Below, in pieces: positions 34,759 through 46,131 of a stretch of DNA of 64,000 nucleotides; the first letter of the stretch is position 1; the number at the start of each line of letters is the position of its first letter. The position numbers were made by a program, and so were the translations under genes. Source of the stretch: Alectoria sarmentosa (lineage: Eukaryota; Ascomycota; Lecanoromycetes; Lecanorales; Parmeliaceae); the NCBI GenBank assembly GCA_009733775.1, contig WOGZ01000049.1, forward strand, positions 93,181-157,180. The letters run 5' to 3'. The notes beneath the pieces were generated by a model, which saw nothing but the letters and a program-made list of their open reading frames with translations, was not told where the DNA came from and ran no database searches.

Positions 34759-37700
34759 TCATTCGTGTAGAAAGGTACACTCATCACCTTTTCGACATTT
34801 GCCTTCTTGGAAGAATTTGCAAGGAAGGCGAGGTGGACCGTAGTACTAGTGAGTGGTCAGTATCCAGCAGCCAAGGTCACAGATTTGAGAGGACGTACTG
34901 GTTTCTTGCCCTGGCCACCCCCTTGTCGAGGTCTCTTACCTTTGCCGTAGCCATAATCGCCGTCGTCTTGTTCGTACTGACGCTTGCGATCGCTGTCGTT
35001 CTGGTATTGATTGGGATACCCGTAGCCTTGCATTTGCGGTGCCGGTGGTGCCGGCTGCTGACTACCTAGTCCGGCCAGTATTGCTTGTAAATTCGGTACT
35101 GGGGCTGGTTGAGGTGCCCCGTACTGGTTAGGTTGCGTCATATTCGCCAGAGCAGCGTGTAAATTGAAGCCAGGCGCCGACTGTTGTACAGGTTGAGGGA
35201 TTTGCATTTGGGGAGTTTGTTGCTGGTTATTGGCATTTGCGAATTTTGCAAATATCGCTTCAAGGCCTGTTGAAGCAGCGGGTGCCGCTGGCTGCGGTTG
35301 TGGCTGCGGCGCTGGAGCCTGCTGTTGACTATTCAAAATCCGAAAAAGAGTAGATATATCAGGCGTTGGTGGCTGTGCAGTGACTGCTTGACGATTCTGT
35401 CCTGCAAGGTACTGGGCTTCACGCGTCTATATTATTGGTGAGCACTGTAGGAATCCTTTGCATCCAAACAAGATATACCTTGGTCTGCTCAATCGGCGCC
35501 CCAAAGCTTTCTTCCATTGAGGTCTCGCCAGCGAAGGGTTCTGGGGGTTCTCGAGGTGAAGATGGAATATCCGAAGGGGTTGTGTAGATGACCATGAGAG
35601 TAGACAGCTCCCGTTGCTCCTGGGCCCTTCGCTCATCGCTCTTCACCTCGACTTTCCCGCCACGGTTGCTACAATTTCGAGCAAGTTCGCTAGCGTCAAT
35701 AAGGCCGAAATCAACCTCTAAAATTGGAGTCAGCAAACAACCTCATCTAGAGGAGCCTTCGCAACTCACCTTTGGGAGTAAACCAATCTGGTAAAACTTC
35801 ATCTGGAGGCTCATAGTCCTCATCCTCATCCATCAGGTCAAGATCTCTGTGCATCTTCAACATTTGACCTTCTCCTCGACTGTCGCCGACATCGCGGACT
35901 TGGCTATCTTCGTGCCCAAGTTCCTCTTCTGGGTCATGCACAAACTCTCGTATTTGGACTAGATCGTCATCTTTGAAAGAAACCCTGAGTTTGCGGCGCT
36001 GTTCTTTGCGGAGCCGCTTTTGCTTTTCCTCTGAGGTCTCTGGTTTTCGAGTCTCCTCGGACTTTACAGGTGCGGCCTCTGCTTGTTTATTGAGGTTCGC
36101 CATCGTTGCAGCAAACGAAAAAGTTGGTTTCGGAGGCTCTGCGACGAGCTCAGACTTAATCTCGGAACTGGTGCTGGGGACTTGTCAGAAGATATCTAGG
36201 CAGCAATACATATCCCGAGATCAACGATTTGGAAATCGGTAGCAGGCTTACCTAGACTTGCTATCCTTCAGCTTCGAAGAAGTTCCCGGTTTCTTTGATG
36301 CCGACTGTAGACTCGAGAAGAAGCCAGAAGGTTTAGCAGTAACAGTATTGACTTTGACCCTCGAATCGGCTGAGGGCGTCTTTGTTCCTGCCTTTGAGTC
36401 AAACTTAGATGCTTGGCGAGCGTCAGAACCAGATGCAATTTTGGTCGTTGTTGCGACACCCCTATCGCCCTTCTTGGCATCGATTGGCCGTGTATTTTTT
36501 GTCTCGTTGGAGTTAGGATCCCGTGCTCCATCACCCAGCAGCTTTGCGTTTGCGCCATTCATTTCCTTAATCTGCGCTGACTTTTCGTCTGAAGTCTTCT
36601 GCTTTGATACCTCTGCGGCATTATCTAGAACTGTCTGTGCGAACCTTTTGCCTTGGTCGTCTCCTCTTTTGACTAGTCGAGGGAGCACTTTTTCCACCTT
36701 TGTCATTTCCAGCATCGACTGATCGATTGTAGCACATCGGGTCATGAGCTAAAAAACATCAGCAAAACTGTAGCATGAGGCCGATGATTGAACCAACCTC
36801 GAGGATGCTTGCGATGAAGCTTCCAGTATATTCACTGTCCTTAAATCGGTCTGCGAGGAATTGATAGAACACGACTAGAAGGGCAGGATTTTCGCCTAGT
36901 CTATGGAGACGTTAGTCTCCAATTCTTGTAAGGCGATCTATGTATGTATTTGTGAAGGTGAAAACATGCTAAAGCCAGTTTGATGATGACCTTGGTCGAG
37001 CGTAACTATCAAGCTACCACAAGCACCCACGATGACATCATCTTGATAGCCATTAAGGTACGCAAACCGGGTGACAACTCTCATGGTTCACGCCAAATTT
37101 TATGGCCTACTACAAAATATTCGAACGTGGTGTGCGGCAAAAAGCGTTCTCCATACACGATCGCTTCAGAATTAGGCAGCCAGCTCATGGAGTCTCACTC
37201 ATGAGCCAACCAGAAGAATCAATTGCCCTGTTGGTACGCATTGTGCAGCCCGCCTACATCTCAAACTCACGGCATATTAAGGCTTTCTAGTAGAGTGTGT
37301 GACATCAAAGTGAAGAAGGACTAGAGAAAAAACACGTACTTTTCAATGATGTCCGGATGACCGTGCTTGAGAGTCAGACTGATGCATGATTCTAGGAGGC
37401 GCCGTGATTCGACAACTCGACGCTCATACGTCTTGATGCCGACCTGGTCTTTCTTTTCGATTGCTTGCTGCAGAGACGTCGTCTTCCCTTTCCATTTGTC
37501 GCGAATGGTTTTAAATATGTTCCAATACTCACCGAGGGCCGTTCGTATCACAGTACCGGAAAGTCCTACATTCTTTCTGGCCCATACGGCTTTAATGACG
37601 TCGTACTCAATCGCTTTGCTAGGATCTGCCGGACGATTCGCGGGAAGCGGCGAAGGTTCCTCCGGCTCCGGTACTTCTTCAGACTCCGAATAGTATTCCG

Positions 37701-38874
37701 ATTCGTCCTCAGATTCAGATTCCGAGGATTCTGAAGGGGACACAGACTCAGTTATCGATCCATTATGTGCATGCGTAGATGCTGCAGGAGTACGTGGACC
37801 GGACAACTTTGTCTCTGCGGTCTTGAGCTTCTTCAGAACCGGTTCCCGATCTCGGGGCCAGGGGTCTTTTCCTTTCTCTGACATCAAGGTCAGCATTGAG
37901 ATCGCGCAACGCACTGATATTGATAAGCACGGACCTAATTCGAGCAGACGTCTGAGCTCCTTCAAAGACTTTCTTCTCTTGAAGCGAGGTACCGTAGCTG
38001 CGTATCATGTTAGACAATTCGTGTTGAATATGAATCGACCACTTTTGTTTTTCTCACCCTTAGTTGTGCTGCGCGGTAGAGTGCCACTACCCACGAACGT
38101 AAAGCCATTAAGGTGCGTGGACTTTGTGGCGGTTGAAAGCTTTTGAGTAGGCCTAATATGCAAACCTTCGAGGAAAATGGTAGATGGTGGCGTCGCGGAC
38201 GCAAGATTCATCCAGTCTTGGTGGTTAGAAGCAGGGACTCCTGTCACAGAAGTTCGTCGTATGGGCATGTTGGTGCCATGCTGTGAGTGCTGAGGCTCCT
38301 GGAGGTCAGCGTGGGCCACTTTGATCGAGGTTTCTGGAAAGACTCTATATACCTGACACGGTTCCTCAGTCTTTGTTGGAGGGAAGGGATAATTCTGCAG
38401 CGCTTGCGGTGAGATTGTCTCATTATGTTGCGGAAACCCTTGAGGGGCCGAGTAGTCATACGGAGTGCCAGTACTTAATGGTATTTGACCGTAGTTCAAA
38501 GCGCTGTCGAACGGAGAAGGAGAAAATGCCTGGCTTGTGTTGGGGTCGAAGCCAGAATAATTGAAAGATGCAGGATTCCTTGAGTATATTTGGTCATAGT
38601 CGCTCGACTGGCCTCCATAATTGTGCATGGGAAGCGAATTGGAAGACTGGTAAGGATTTTGTTGCCATGGCTGGTTTCCGTGATCGAAGCCATTGATTGG
38701 CTGCTGCTGAGCAGGAAACGCTTGAGGATTCCAAGACGAATCAAAGGCAGATTCATTATCGGCATGAACAAAAGAATTGAAAGGATCGTTTTGGCCACTA
38801 TTGAAACCATAGTTTCCTCCTGCTCTTGTGGCATTATTTCCTCCATAATCTTGGCCCTGTTGTCGTGGATCCAT
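34759..38874 (-). CDS. PNUTS/Ppn1-like protein phosphatase 1 targeting subunit, 1091 aa
   Basis: Nine exons: 38058-38874, 37935-37997, 37340-37877, 36798-36900, 36252-36748, 35770-36173, 35479-35717, 34899-35426 and 34759-34845; all phases match. The true ATG is at 38874. The N-terminal 270 residues are Gln/Asn/Ser-rich. A TFIIS N-terminal-like helical domain (about 370-510) contains EYWNIFKTIRDKWKGK and NPALLVVFYQFLADR. An RVxF motif (KLRVSFKDDD, about 730) should dock PP1. A Gln/Pro-rich tail leads to a CCCH finger (CKFFQEGKCRKGDECTFLH) encoded by the last exon. TFIIS-N plus RVxF plus CCCH is the PNUTS layout; fission yeast Ppn1 serves the Dis2 phosphatase in the 3'-end processing/termination complex. 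Assignment rests on this layout. The 439-bp intron 3 is unusually long here. Confidence 0.8.
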
Positions 38875-39722
38875 TGTGCTGGAACGCTCGAAGGAAAGAA
38901 GACGCTCAGCCTTAGCGGATTTTAGTTTATCCACACTCCGGCACTACTGATGTAGCTATAACCAATGTGGTAAGGCGTTGGTGAGATTTTCGTGAATACG
39001 GCAGCCTGGTCTGTTGGAACTTTTCTTTTTTTGCTTTCAGGATTTGGATTTGGATTTGGATTTGGTGGGTATTGGAGCCTTTTCTTGGCTGTGATGAACT
39101 GGCCGTAGCTATGCCGTTGTTATTGGCGTAGACGTAGAGAATTGAATAGCTGAGAAAGTAGAGATTAGGTCTTGACTTGATGCATGTTCGAGTCGGTCAA
39201 TTCTGTGTCACAATTGACCATTCAAATCGAGTACTTCGAGGTACAATGGTACTTAACGCCGGCCACAGAGAGCTGCTTGAGAATACCGAAAGATTTGGTG
39301 GGCAGAAAATCCACCCCAGCCGATGTACCTCACCACAGTCCACATCCAGCACGGCCTTCACCCTACTCCAGAATGCGTGAAAACGCGTCTAATCAATCCT
39401 TGACAATGCTTGAATCATTCAACGAGCAACCTATAACGCTCCTTGATGGAGTCGAGTGTTTGGAGATGAAGTTGTAAGTGAGATGCGGAGGAGAAAAAGT
39501 TCGCGACGTTTCACATGTTTTATTACATACCGCGCTATTGTTAGCCCCGAATCTTTGCCGTATTCATCTTGATCGGCAACATCGGGAGCATGTTATGAGG
39601 CCACCTTCCTTTTTGATTACAGTGTTGTCATGAAGCCAAAGCAAGCGGAGATTGTCTGAGGCAGTGAGACCGGCCTCTGTGGTGTCCCTACCTCTCTCTG
39701 GACCAAAAGTTTCCCGTCCAAT
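38875..39722. promoter_or_regulatory. divergent promoter region of the PNUTS-like gene and SLY1
   Basis: About 850 bp between divergent start codons. It contains a (GGATTT)n run at about 39040-39066. A 97-codon plus-strand frame at 39184-39477 shows no family features. Confidence 0.5.
39040..39066. repeat. (GGATTT)n microsatellite
   Basis: Four or more hexanucleotide units in tandem, 170 bp upstream of the PNUTS-like start codon. Confidence 0.75.
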
Positions 39723-42007
39723 ATGGGCGCACATCAGCAAACGCTTCGAGACCGGCAAGTAGGTAGGCCTCCCTCTACTTAAGCTGCCACAGGAGCTTTG
39801 TTGCTGACTTGCTGGCAGCTTCTCTGGGCAAGATACTAAACCTCAACCATACGCCCTCCGCTACGTCTATCAATGGCCACGATCCAGCTGCCGCCCACGG
39901 CCTCATTCCCCAATCTACGCCCGTTCTGAATTCTGACGGAGACCCCATATGGAAGATCCTCGTGTTTGATGACCTAGGCCGAGATGTGATTAGCAGTGTT
40001 CTCAGGGTGAATGACCTACGGGGATTTGGCGTTACAATACATCTGTTGGTATACTCCTAAATGGCAATCGCGGATAGGCATGGGTTTAACGTAGAGCACA
40101 GCTAATTCTGTCTCCAGAAATATCAATGCCCCGCGTCATCCTATACCCGATGTTCCAGTCCTCTATCTCCTCGAGCCTACCGTGGCCAATCTTAACCTTA
40201 TTAACCTCGATCTTGCAAAAAGCCTGTATGCAGATGCATACATCAACTTTCTCTCTTCGATACCCAGGCCACTGATGGAGGATTTCGCATCGCAAATCGC
40301 AGAATCAGGCACAGCTGAAAACGTGTCTCAAATGTACGACCAGTACTTGAACTTCATCGTGAGCGAGCCAGATTTGTTTAGCTTGGGCATGGGAAAAGAT
40401 ACGTACTGGGCTTTAAATAGTCCAAAGGCTACAGACGAGGAAATAGATGTGCTAGTAGACAATACCGTCAGCGGTTTATTCAGCGTTGTGGTGACAATGG
40501 GTATTTTGCCTTGATGTACTTCTAAAAACTAGCTCACAGTGTCCTAGGCTCCATACCAATCATTCGAAGTCCTCGACGCGGCCCAGCAGAGATGATAGCT
40601 GCAAAACTAGACCGCAAGCTCAGAGATCATATTTTGAACTCTAAGGACAACCTGTTTTCTAACCACGGGCAAAGGCCGTCGTCGGCTACGAACACCTCGT
40701 CCTCAAGACCAGTACTCGTTGTTGTAGATCGCAACGTTGACCTCATACCCATGCTCTCGCATTCTTGGACGTATCAGTCTCTTGTTCACGACGTCTTGAA
40801 CATGCGTCTTAACCGAATTACCGTGGAGACTCTGGTCGATGCGGAGAATGCAAGCAAAGGAAAGACAAGAAGGGCATATGATCTGAACTCTAATGACTTC
40901 TTTTGGACTCGAAACGCGGGGATCCCGTTCCCACAGGTTGCGGAAGACATCGATACGGAACTCACGAAATACAAAGACGATGCAGCCGAGGTGACGCGGA
41001 AAACAGGTGTTTCCTCCATCGATGATCTGAATGAGACGGGTTCGTCAGCATCCCATCTCAAAGCTGCGATCACACTCCTTCCTGAACTGCGGGAGAGAAA
41101 GGCCATCTTGGACATGCATATGAATATCGCAACTGCACTACTTGAGGGAATCAAATCAAGGCAATTAGACAATTTCTTCCAGATAGAAGAAAATATCACC
41201 AAACAAACAAAAGCCCAAATGTTTGAACTTCTCAATGATGCTGAAAAAGGCAAAGAACCACTCGACAAACTACGTTTATTCATCATATGGTTCTTAAGCA
41301 CCGAACAGGAAGTTTCTCGTGCAGAAATGGACCGTTTCGAGGAAGCTCTTACACGTGCGGGTGCCGACATTACTGCATTGACATACGTCAAGAGAGTCCG
41401 TGACGAAACGCGTATGACTATGATGACCTCAGCTCCCACTCAACCTACACCACCTTCTACAGACTCCAACATCTTCCGTGGCTTTTCTTCCATTTCCAAC
41501 AGGCTGACTGACCGCCTTGGCGCTGGTGCTCTGGGGACTAATTTCGAGAACCTGATATCTGGAGTAAAGAATTTCCTCCCGGCAAACAAAGACATCACCA
41601 TCACCAAGATTGTGGAGTCTCTTATGGATCCTGCTTCTGCTTCTTCTTCCGCCATCGCCAAGACTGAGGACTATCTTTACTTCGATCCTCGCTCTGCCAA
41701 TGCGCGAGGCACTATGCCTGGCGCACCTTCATCTAGGCAAGGTCAACAAAGTGGACCGGGTAGTTTTGGTCCCGGCTCCAACGCGACATTCGGACAAAGA
41801 AGACAAGGTTTTAGTGAGGCAATAGTATTCACCGTTGGTGGTGGAAGCATGGATGAGTACGGAAACTTGCAAGATTGGGCACATAGGACGAGTGCTGGGC
41901 AAGGCGCCGGCGGCCCAAGGAGAAGAATTGTTTACGGAAGCACGGAGATCGTTAATGCAGAAGATTTTGTTGGTGTAGCAGCGAGATTAGGCACGGAAAG
42001 CGGATAG
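39723..42007 (+). CDS. SLY1: Sec1/Munc18-family protein SLY1, 702 aa
   Basis: Four exons: 39723-39762, 39819-40044, 40118-40500 and 40548-42007. Exon 1 and the first splice give MGAHQQTLRDRQVASLGKIL, the SLY1 N-terminus. SLY1 clamps SNAREs (syntaxin Sed5/Ufe1 type) to drive ER-Golgi fusion on the cytoplasmic face. Family landmarks are DPIWKILVFDD, HPIPDVPVLYLLEPT, PRPLMEDFASQIAESGT, PVLVVVDRNVDLIPMLSHSW (domain 2), NDFFWTRNAG, and the C-terminal FTVGGGSMDEYGNLQDWA. The donor of intron 2 (GTTGGT) is weak but phase and protein sequence support it. The length is normal for the family. The gene is convergent with COQ7, with stops only 43 bp apart. Confidence 0.95.
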
Positions 42008-42050
42008 TATTTCCAGGCCATGTCCTATACCCATCAAAACCTGACCTGAT

Positions 42051-42812
42051 CTACACCCTCTCACTAATCCATATAGCTCCTTTACAACCACTTCTGATGA
42101 CCCTATTCAACAGCTCATATGGCTTTGCCTCCCTCGCCCCCTCCCCCACCGCCTCATCCAAATGCTCCAACTCCTCATCGCGAATCCTCTTCAACGTTGA
42201 TACCAACTCACGCATTTCCTCTCCTACTTCCTCCCCTCTTTCCTCCATTTCCTTTACCCATCCAAGCAATACACGCACTTGCCCATTATAATGCCTTCCA
42301 ATCTCCGTCTCGACGGCCTCTGTACACGCCATAGCTGCCTTCCTGCCCATTAATCCGGTCCCCCAGCCGAGTATGGAGGCAGCGGCGGACCAGACTGGAT
42401 ACATAGCCGTCGGCCTTATGCGGTGTTTCGCGAGCATCTCGTTGAAGGTGGAGAAGTGGCTCGCTTCTTGAGAATACATGTGGTGCATAAGCGGCCGTAG
42501 ATGAGGGTGTGCGCGGGTTATAGGAGGTGTTTGGTGGGTATAGATTAGAGTTGCAGCAAGCTCGCCGGCTTGGTTGACTCGGAGAGCGCAGTCAAGGAAA
42601 TCACGCTGTTTTTCTGAGAGAGGTTTCCGGCGTTTGGCTGAGGAGGGCCTGTCTAAAGACGATGGCGATGGCTCGCTGTTTGGAGAGGCCGAAGAAGTTG
42701 TAATTGACGCATAGCGAACTCGAGACCGATAAACGGTGAAGGTGGGGAGGAGGAATTCGAGAATCGGAGTGGGGCGGTGAAGAGCTTGACTTAAAAATGA
42801 TCGAGCGGCCAT
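42051..42812 (-). CDS. COQ7: 5-demethoxyubiquinone hydroxylase COQ7, 253 aa
   Basis: A single exon. The N-terminal 50 residues are Arg/Ser-rich without acidic residues and look like a mitochondrial presequence. The remainder is a ferritin-like di-iron domain. Ligand positions are visible as AGELAATLIY (Glu), SQEASHF (Glu-X-X-His), EAVETEIGRHYNGQV (Glu) and DEELEHLDEA (Glu-X-X-His), so the di-iron site appears intact. The enzyme hydroxylates demethoxyubiquinone in the penultimate step of coenzyme Q synthesis at the inner mitochondrial membrane. It is slightly long for the family because of a Ser-rich linker at about 40-60. The gene is divergent from RTF1. Confidence 0.94.
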   Translation of the reverse strand: MAARSFLSQALHRPTPILEFLLPTFTVYRSRVRYASITTSSASPNSEPSPSSLDRPSSAKRRKPLSEKQRDFLDCALRVNQAGELAATLIYTHQTPPITRAHPHLRPLMHHMYSQEASHFSTFNEMLAKHRIRPTAMYPVWSAAASILGWGTGLMGRKAAMACTEAVETEIGRHYNGQVRVLLGWVKEMEERGEEVGEEMRELVSTLKRIRDEELEHLDEAVGEGAREAKPYELLNRVIRSGCKGAIWISERV

Positions 42813-43291
42813 TGCTGCTTTCAGGAGGTATGATCACTGCCACTATCACGCAGGAAGAGTGAGCAAAAAGCGTATTGAAAGCGGGATTTCACTGTCCTGC
42901 CCTTGCAATATATTTACACCTTGTAAAAACCAAACTTCGCCCGAAGGGGCGCTTGCGGCGGCTGATGTCTTGGCACAAAGGAGGCACATCGTTCGCGGAA
43001 GTGAATGAATATCTCTTTAACCTTCACTCAAAGCATTCGACACTTGGACCAACCCCTCCCAATTCTTTAGCTTCTTCAACAGCGTCTGCAAAACTCAACT
43101 CGCAATAAAATTTGACTCTGCACTATTACTTCTGCTTCAACTGCGCACGATCTACGAAATCAGCTCCATCACACCAAACCTACTGCTGCTGCAACGTTGA
43201 CTTCTTCAATCCATCAAGCTACTCGGGCGAAGCTGGCTTCGTCATAGTGGCACAACACAGGTCCTGATCAACACCGCCCCTAGCGCCTGAG
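42813..43291. promoter_or_regulatory. divergent promoter of COQ7 and RTF1
   Basis: A 479-bp gap between divergent ATGs. The RTF1 side is CT-rich. No TATA box or defined operator is recognised. Confidence 0.6.
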
Positions 43292-45337
43292 ATGGAGGTC
43301 GACGATGCGGAACTTCTTGCTCTTGCGGGAGGTGACGATTCTTCCGATGAGGAGACAACAGAGGCACCTCCTACCGCCGCAAAGGCTATCTCTCCCCTAC
43401 CTACCATCGCTCTTTCTCCACCACATGTCAAAGACCGATCCAGTGCGACCCCGAACGCATCCGCCAAGCGTGGAGGCGCTAGCAAAGCCGTGAAGAACCG
43501 CAAGGCTGAGTCTGAGGACGAAGGTGAAGCGTAAGTCATTGCAAGAGAACTCAAAATCTTAACACAACATTCACACCCATCTCCAGCTCTTCCGCACCTG
43601 GATCACCAGACTCTCTACAATCTGCTCCAATGTCTGAATCCGACTCAGATGCCTCTCCAGCCAATGGCGCTGGTGCCGGAGGTCCCATCTTCCCAATCGA
43701 CAATAAATTTTACTCGGAGCAAGACAAGCGAAAGATCATGGCCCTCTCGGAAATTGAGCGCGAGTCGATCCTCGCGGATCGCGCTCAAATTCTCGAACGC
43801 AACGTGCAAGACCAGCACCTTCGTCGTCTATTGCAAACGCGCGGAAATGCAGATACAAAATCGGCCGACAAGAAGCGCAAAATTGGTACTACCGATCTCG
43901 AAGATAGCCCAAGAAAGAGTTCTCGCCAGAAGACTACACTGGGAGGACGCAAAGTTGGAGAAACATCAGCGGCCATCGATGCATATAAGCGTCAGCGTGA
44001 GGAGAAGAGCCTGCGAGACCAGCAGCGGAAACGTGATGGAGCAAATCAAAAAGACCGCCGGGTACGAAGCTCTAGTGAAAATAGATATTCAAGTGCCGAT
44101 GCTGAGGGAGAGAGCGAGGTTGAGTGGGATGATGGGAAACTCAAGGTGGACGACTACAACTTTCGTAATGCGCAGCCCGCGGACTACAACGATGTCCGCC
44201 GCGCGACTCTCTCTCGCGGGTTACTCGCCGACTATTGCTTCCATCCAGGGTTTGGGGACGCTGTCAAGGACTTTTATGTCCGTCTGCCATCGGAACCAAA
44301 GATTACTGGTGAGATGAACTATGAATTGATGTTGATCAAGGGTACGCTCTACTCACTCTCTGGCCGTGCCCTTCACTAATGGTTTCAGGGGTTGTGGAGA
44401 AAGAAGGCGTCGACTATGCGGTGGAGAGGCCGAATGGAAAGAAGATTGTTACCAATCAACACGTCCAGCTCACGGTTGATGGAGCCGTGAAGGATCTCCA
44501 CTTCGCAGCCATCTCGAATTCGAGACCCACAGAAGTATGTTGTGATCTCCGCCTCGATACTTACAGTACTAAGGCGTGCAGGCCGAGGTTGCAAACTATA
44601 AAAACGCCATAAGTGATTCGGGGAAAACGCTGCCTACCAGGTCTTTCCTCACCTCAAAGCTCGCAGATTTCGATACAGTCGTCAAACATCGCTTCACGGA
44701 CGAAGAGCTCACAGAGAAGCTGAAACGCCAAGGCGTTATGCAGAAAAAGGACGCCTACTTTGAGCGTAACAGCATTAACGCCCGTCGTCGCGCCGCCGAA
44801 GCGAAAGGCGATGAAGTCGCAATTTCCAAGTGTGACGTCGAGCTAGCTGTTCTAAATGGACCAAAGCTCAGATACGGCACCTTCCTTATCGACCCTAGGG
44901 CCAAACCCGTTGTCCCTGCTGGACCGACCCAACAGGAGCGTCTTGCTGAATTAAACAGAGCCAACCGCAAGGCAAACCGGGAGAATGTTCGCAAAGCTCA
45001 ACTCGCAGAGCGCAAGGCTGACCGGATAAATCGTGAAGCCGTTCAGCGTGGAGAGGCCATGCCCAATTCCTTTGCGCGGGTCAAGACCTACGCAAAGACT
45101 CATCACGATGCCCATGAGACTCTGAATCCACTTCTTGCTCGCCAAAAGGGCAACAGTCGCGACAGTCGTTCTGCCACCCCTGCTGCAGTCACTACTCCCA
45201 AGATTGAGGCGACAAAGCCGGTGTTTCCCAGTCCAGCCCAAAAGTTCACTACTTCAGGCATGCCTATACTCGGGAACCGCAACATGGACGACGAGATCAT
45301 CGCTTCCATGGACTTGGGGATTGACATTGAAATCTAG
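43292..45337 (+). CDS. RTF1: Paf1 complex subunit RTF1 (Plus3 domain), 631 aa
   Basis: Exons 43292-43530, 43587-44341, 44389-44534 and 44582-45337; introns are 47-56 bp and all phases match. RTF1 belongs to the Paf1 complex, which travels with RNA polymerase II and promotes H2B ubiquitination. The N-terminus is acidic and Ser-rich (MEVDDAELLALAGGDDSSDE, as in other RTF1 proteins). The Plus3 domain starts near RRATLSRGLLADYCFHPGF (about residue 290) and continues through TGEMNYELMLIKGVVEKEG, NQHVQLTVDG and LHFAAISNSRPTE; it binds phosphorylated Spt5 repeats and ssDNA in homologues. A basic coiled segment (FTDEELTEKLKRQGVMQKKD) and an Ala/Arg-rich C-terminus follow. It is a full-length, ordinary family member. 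Confidence 0.94.
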
Positions 45338-46131
45338 GGGTGCTTGTGCTTGTGAGACCTTGGCACGGAATTGAGAGAGGGACGAGACAGACGACTTTTT
45401 ACTTGCAGGATAGGAAGCTAGGAAGGGGGGAAGCTAACTGGCTTTCGGAGACACATTTGGTTTTTTAGCGAGGCGCAGGTTTTCCGGGGACTTGAAGGAA
45501 AAGTAGAGGAGGTGCATATGGACCGAATTGATAAATATCATTGAAGACGTACTGTTAGAAAATCTCGGGGCATTTATGATACGGAGCAGGAATCTGTTTC
45601 TATGTAGAGCATCCTCGGCCGAGCGTTTACGCAGCTTCTCTGAAAGCATCTCTCAAGTTAGACTCTTCAAACCCTGATGAAGTGCAACGTACGTTCCAAC
45701 ACTGAATCTTGGAGACGTATACTGGCACACTGGATTACTCTAGAGTACTTTAGATTGTACGGAGTAAGTAGGGTGGTAGGCAGAGTAGAATGCGCTAAAA
45801 TCTATGCTAGCAGTCCCCGAATCGTTTTCGCCCGCACAGGCGGAGAAGGAGAAGAATAAAGACAATAGCAGATGACTCTTGAAAAAGTCGTTTCATATTC
45901 CCCATCACCAGTCACTCTATTCACTTTGCTTTATCTGACACAATAGCTTTTCGCTAGCTCCCTCTACAAAGGCCATTAATGGAACTACGACTATATCTCT
46001 TGCCTTCAGAACTCTGCCGATTCCTCTTACTTGATTTTAAATAGCACACAGTCTTCAAGGAACCTCGTCGCCATCATACTCAAAAATTGTTACCAACATA
46101 TTCCCCGAAGCTATTACATCTGCTGTACAAT
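45338..46131. other. intergenic region between RTF1 and the IFRD gene
   Basis: About 800 bp between two plus-strand genes, with RTF1's 3' UTR on the left and a CT-rich promoter-like region at 45890-46020. No gene was seen. Confidence 0.5.

Noticed and set aside
36980..37204. Plus-strand frame inside the long intron of the PNUTS-like gene
   Set aside because: Short, no features, and on the strand opposite the gene.
39184..39477. 97-codon plus-strand frame upstream of SLY1
   Set aside because: No domain, signal or splice evidence; it lies in a divergent promoter region.
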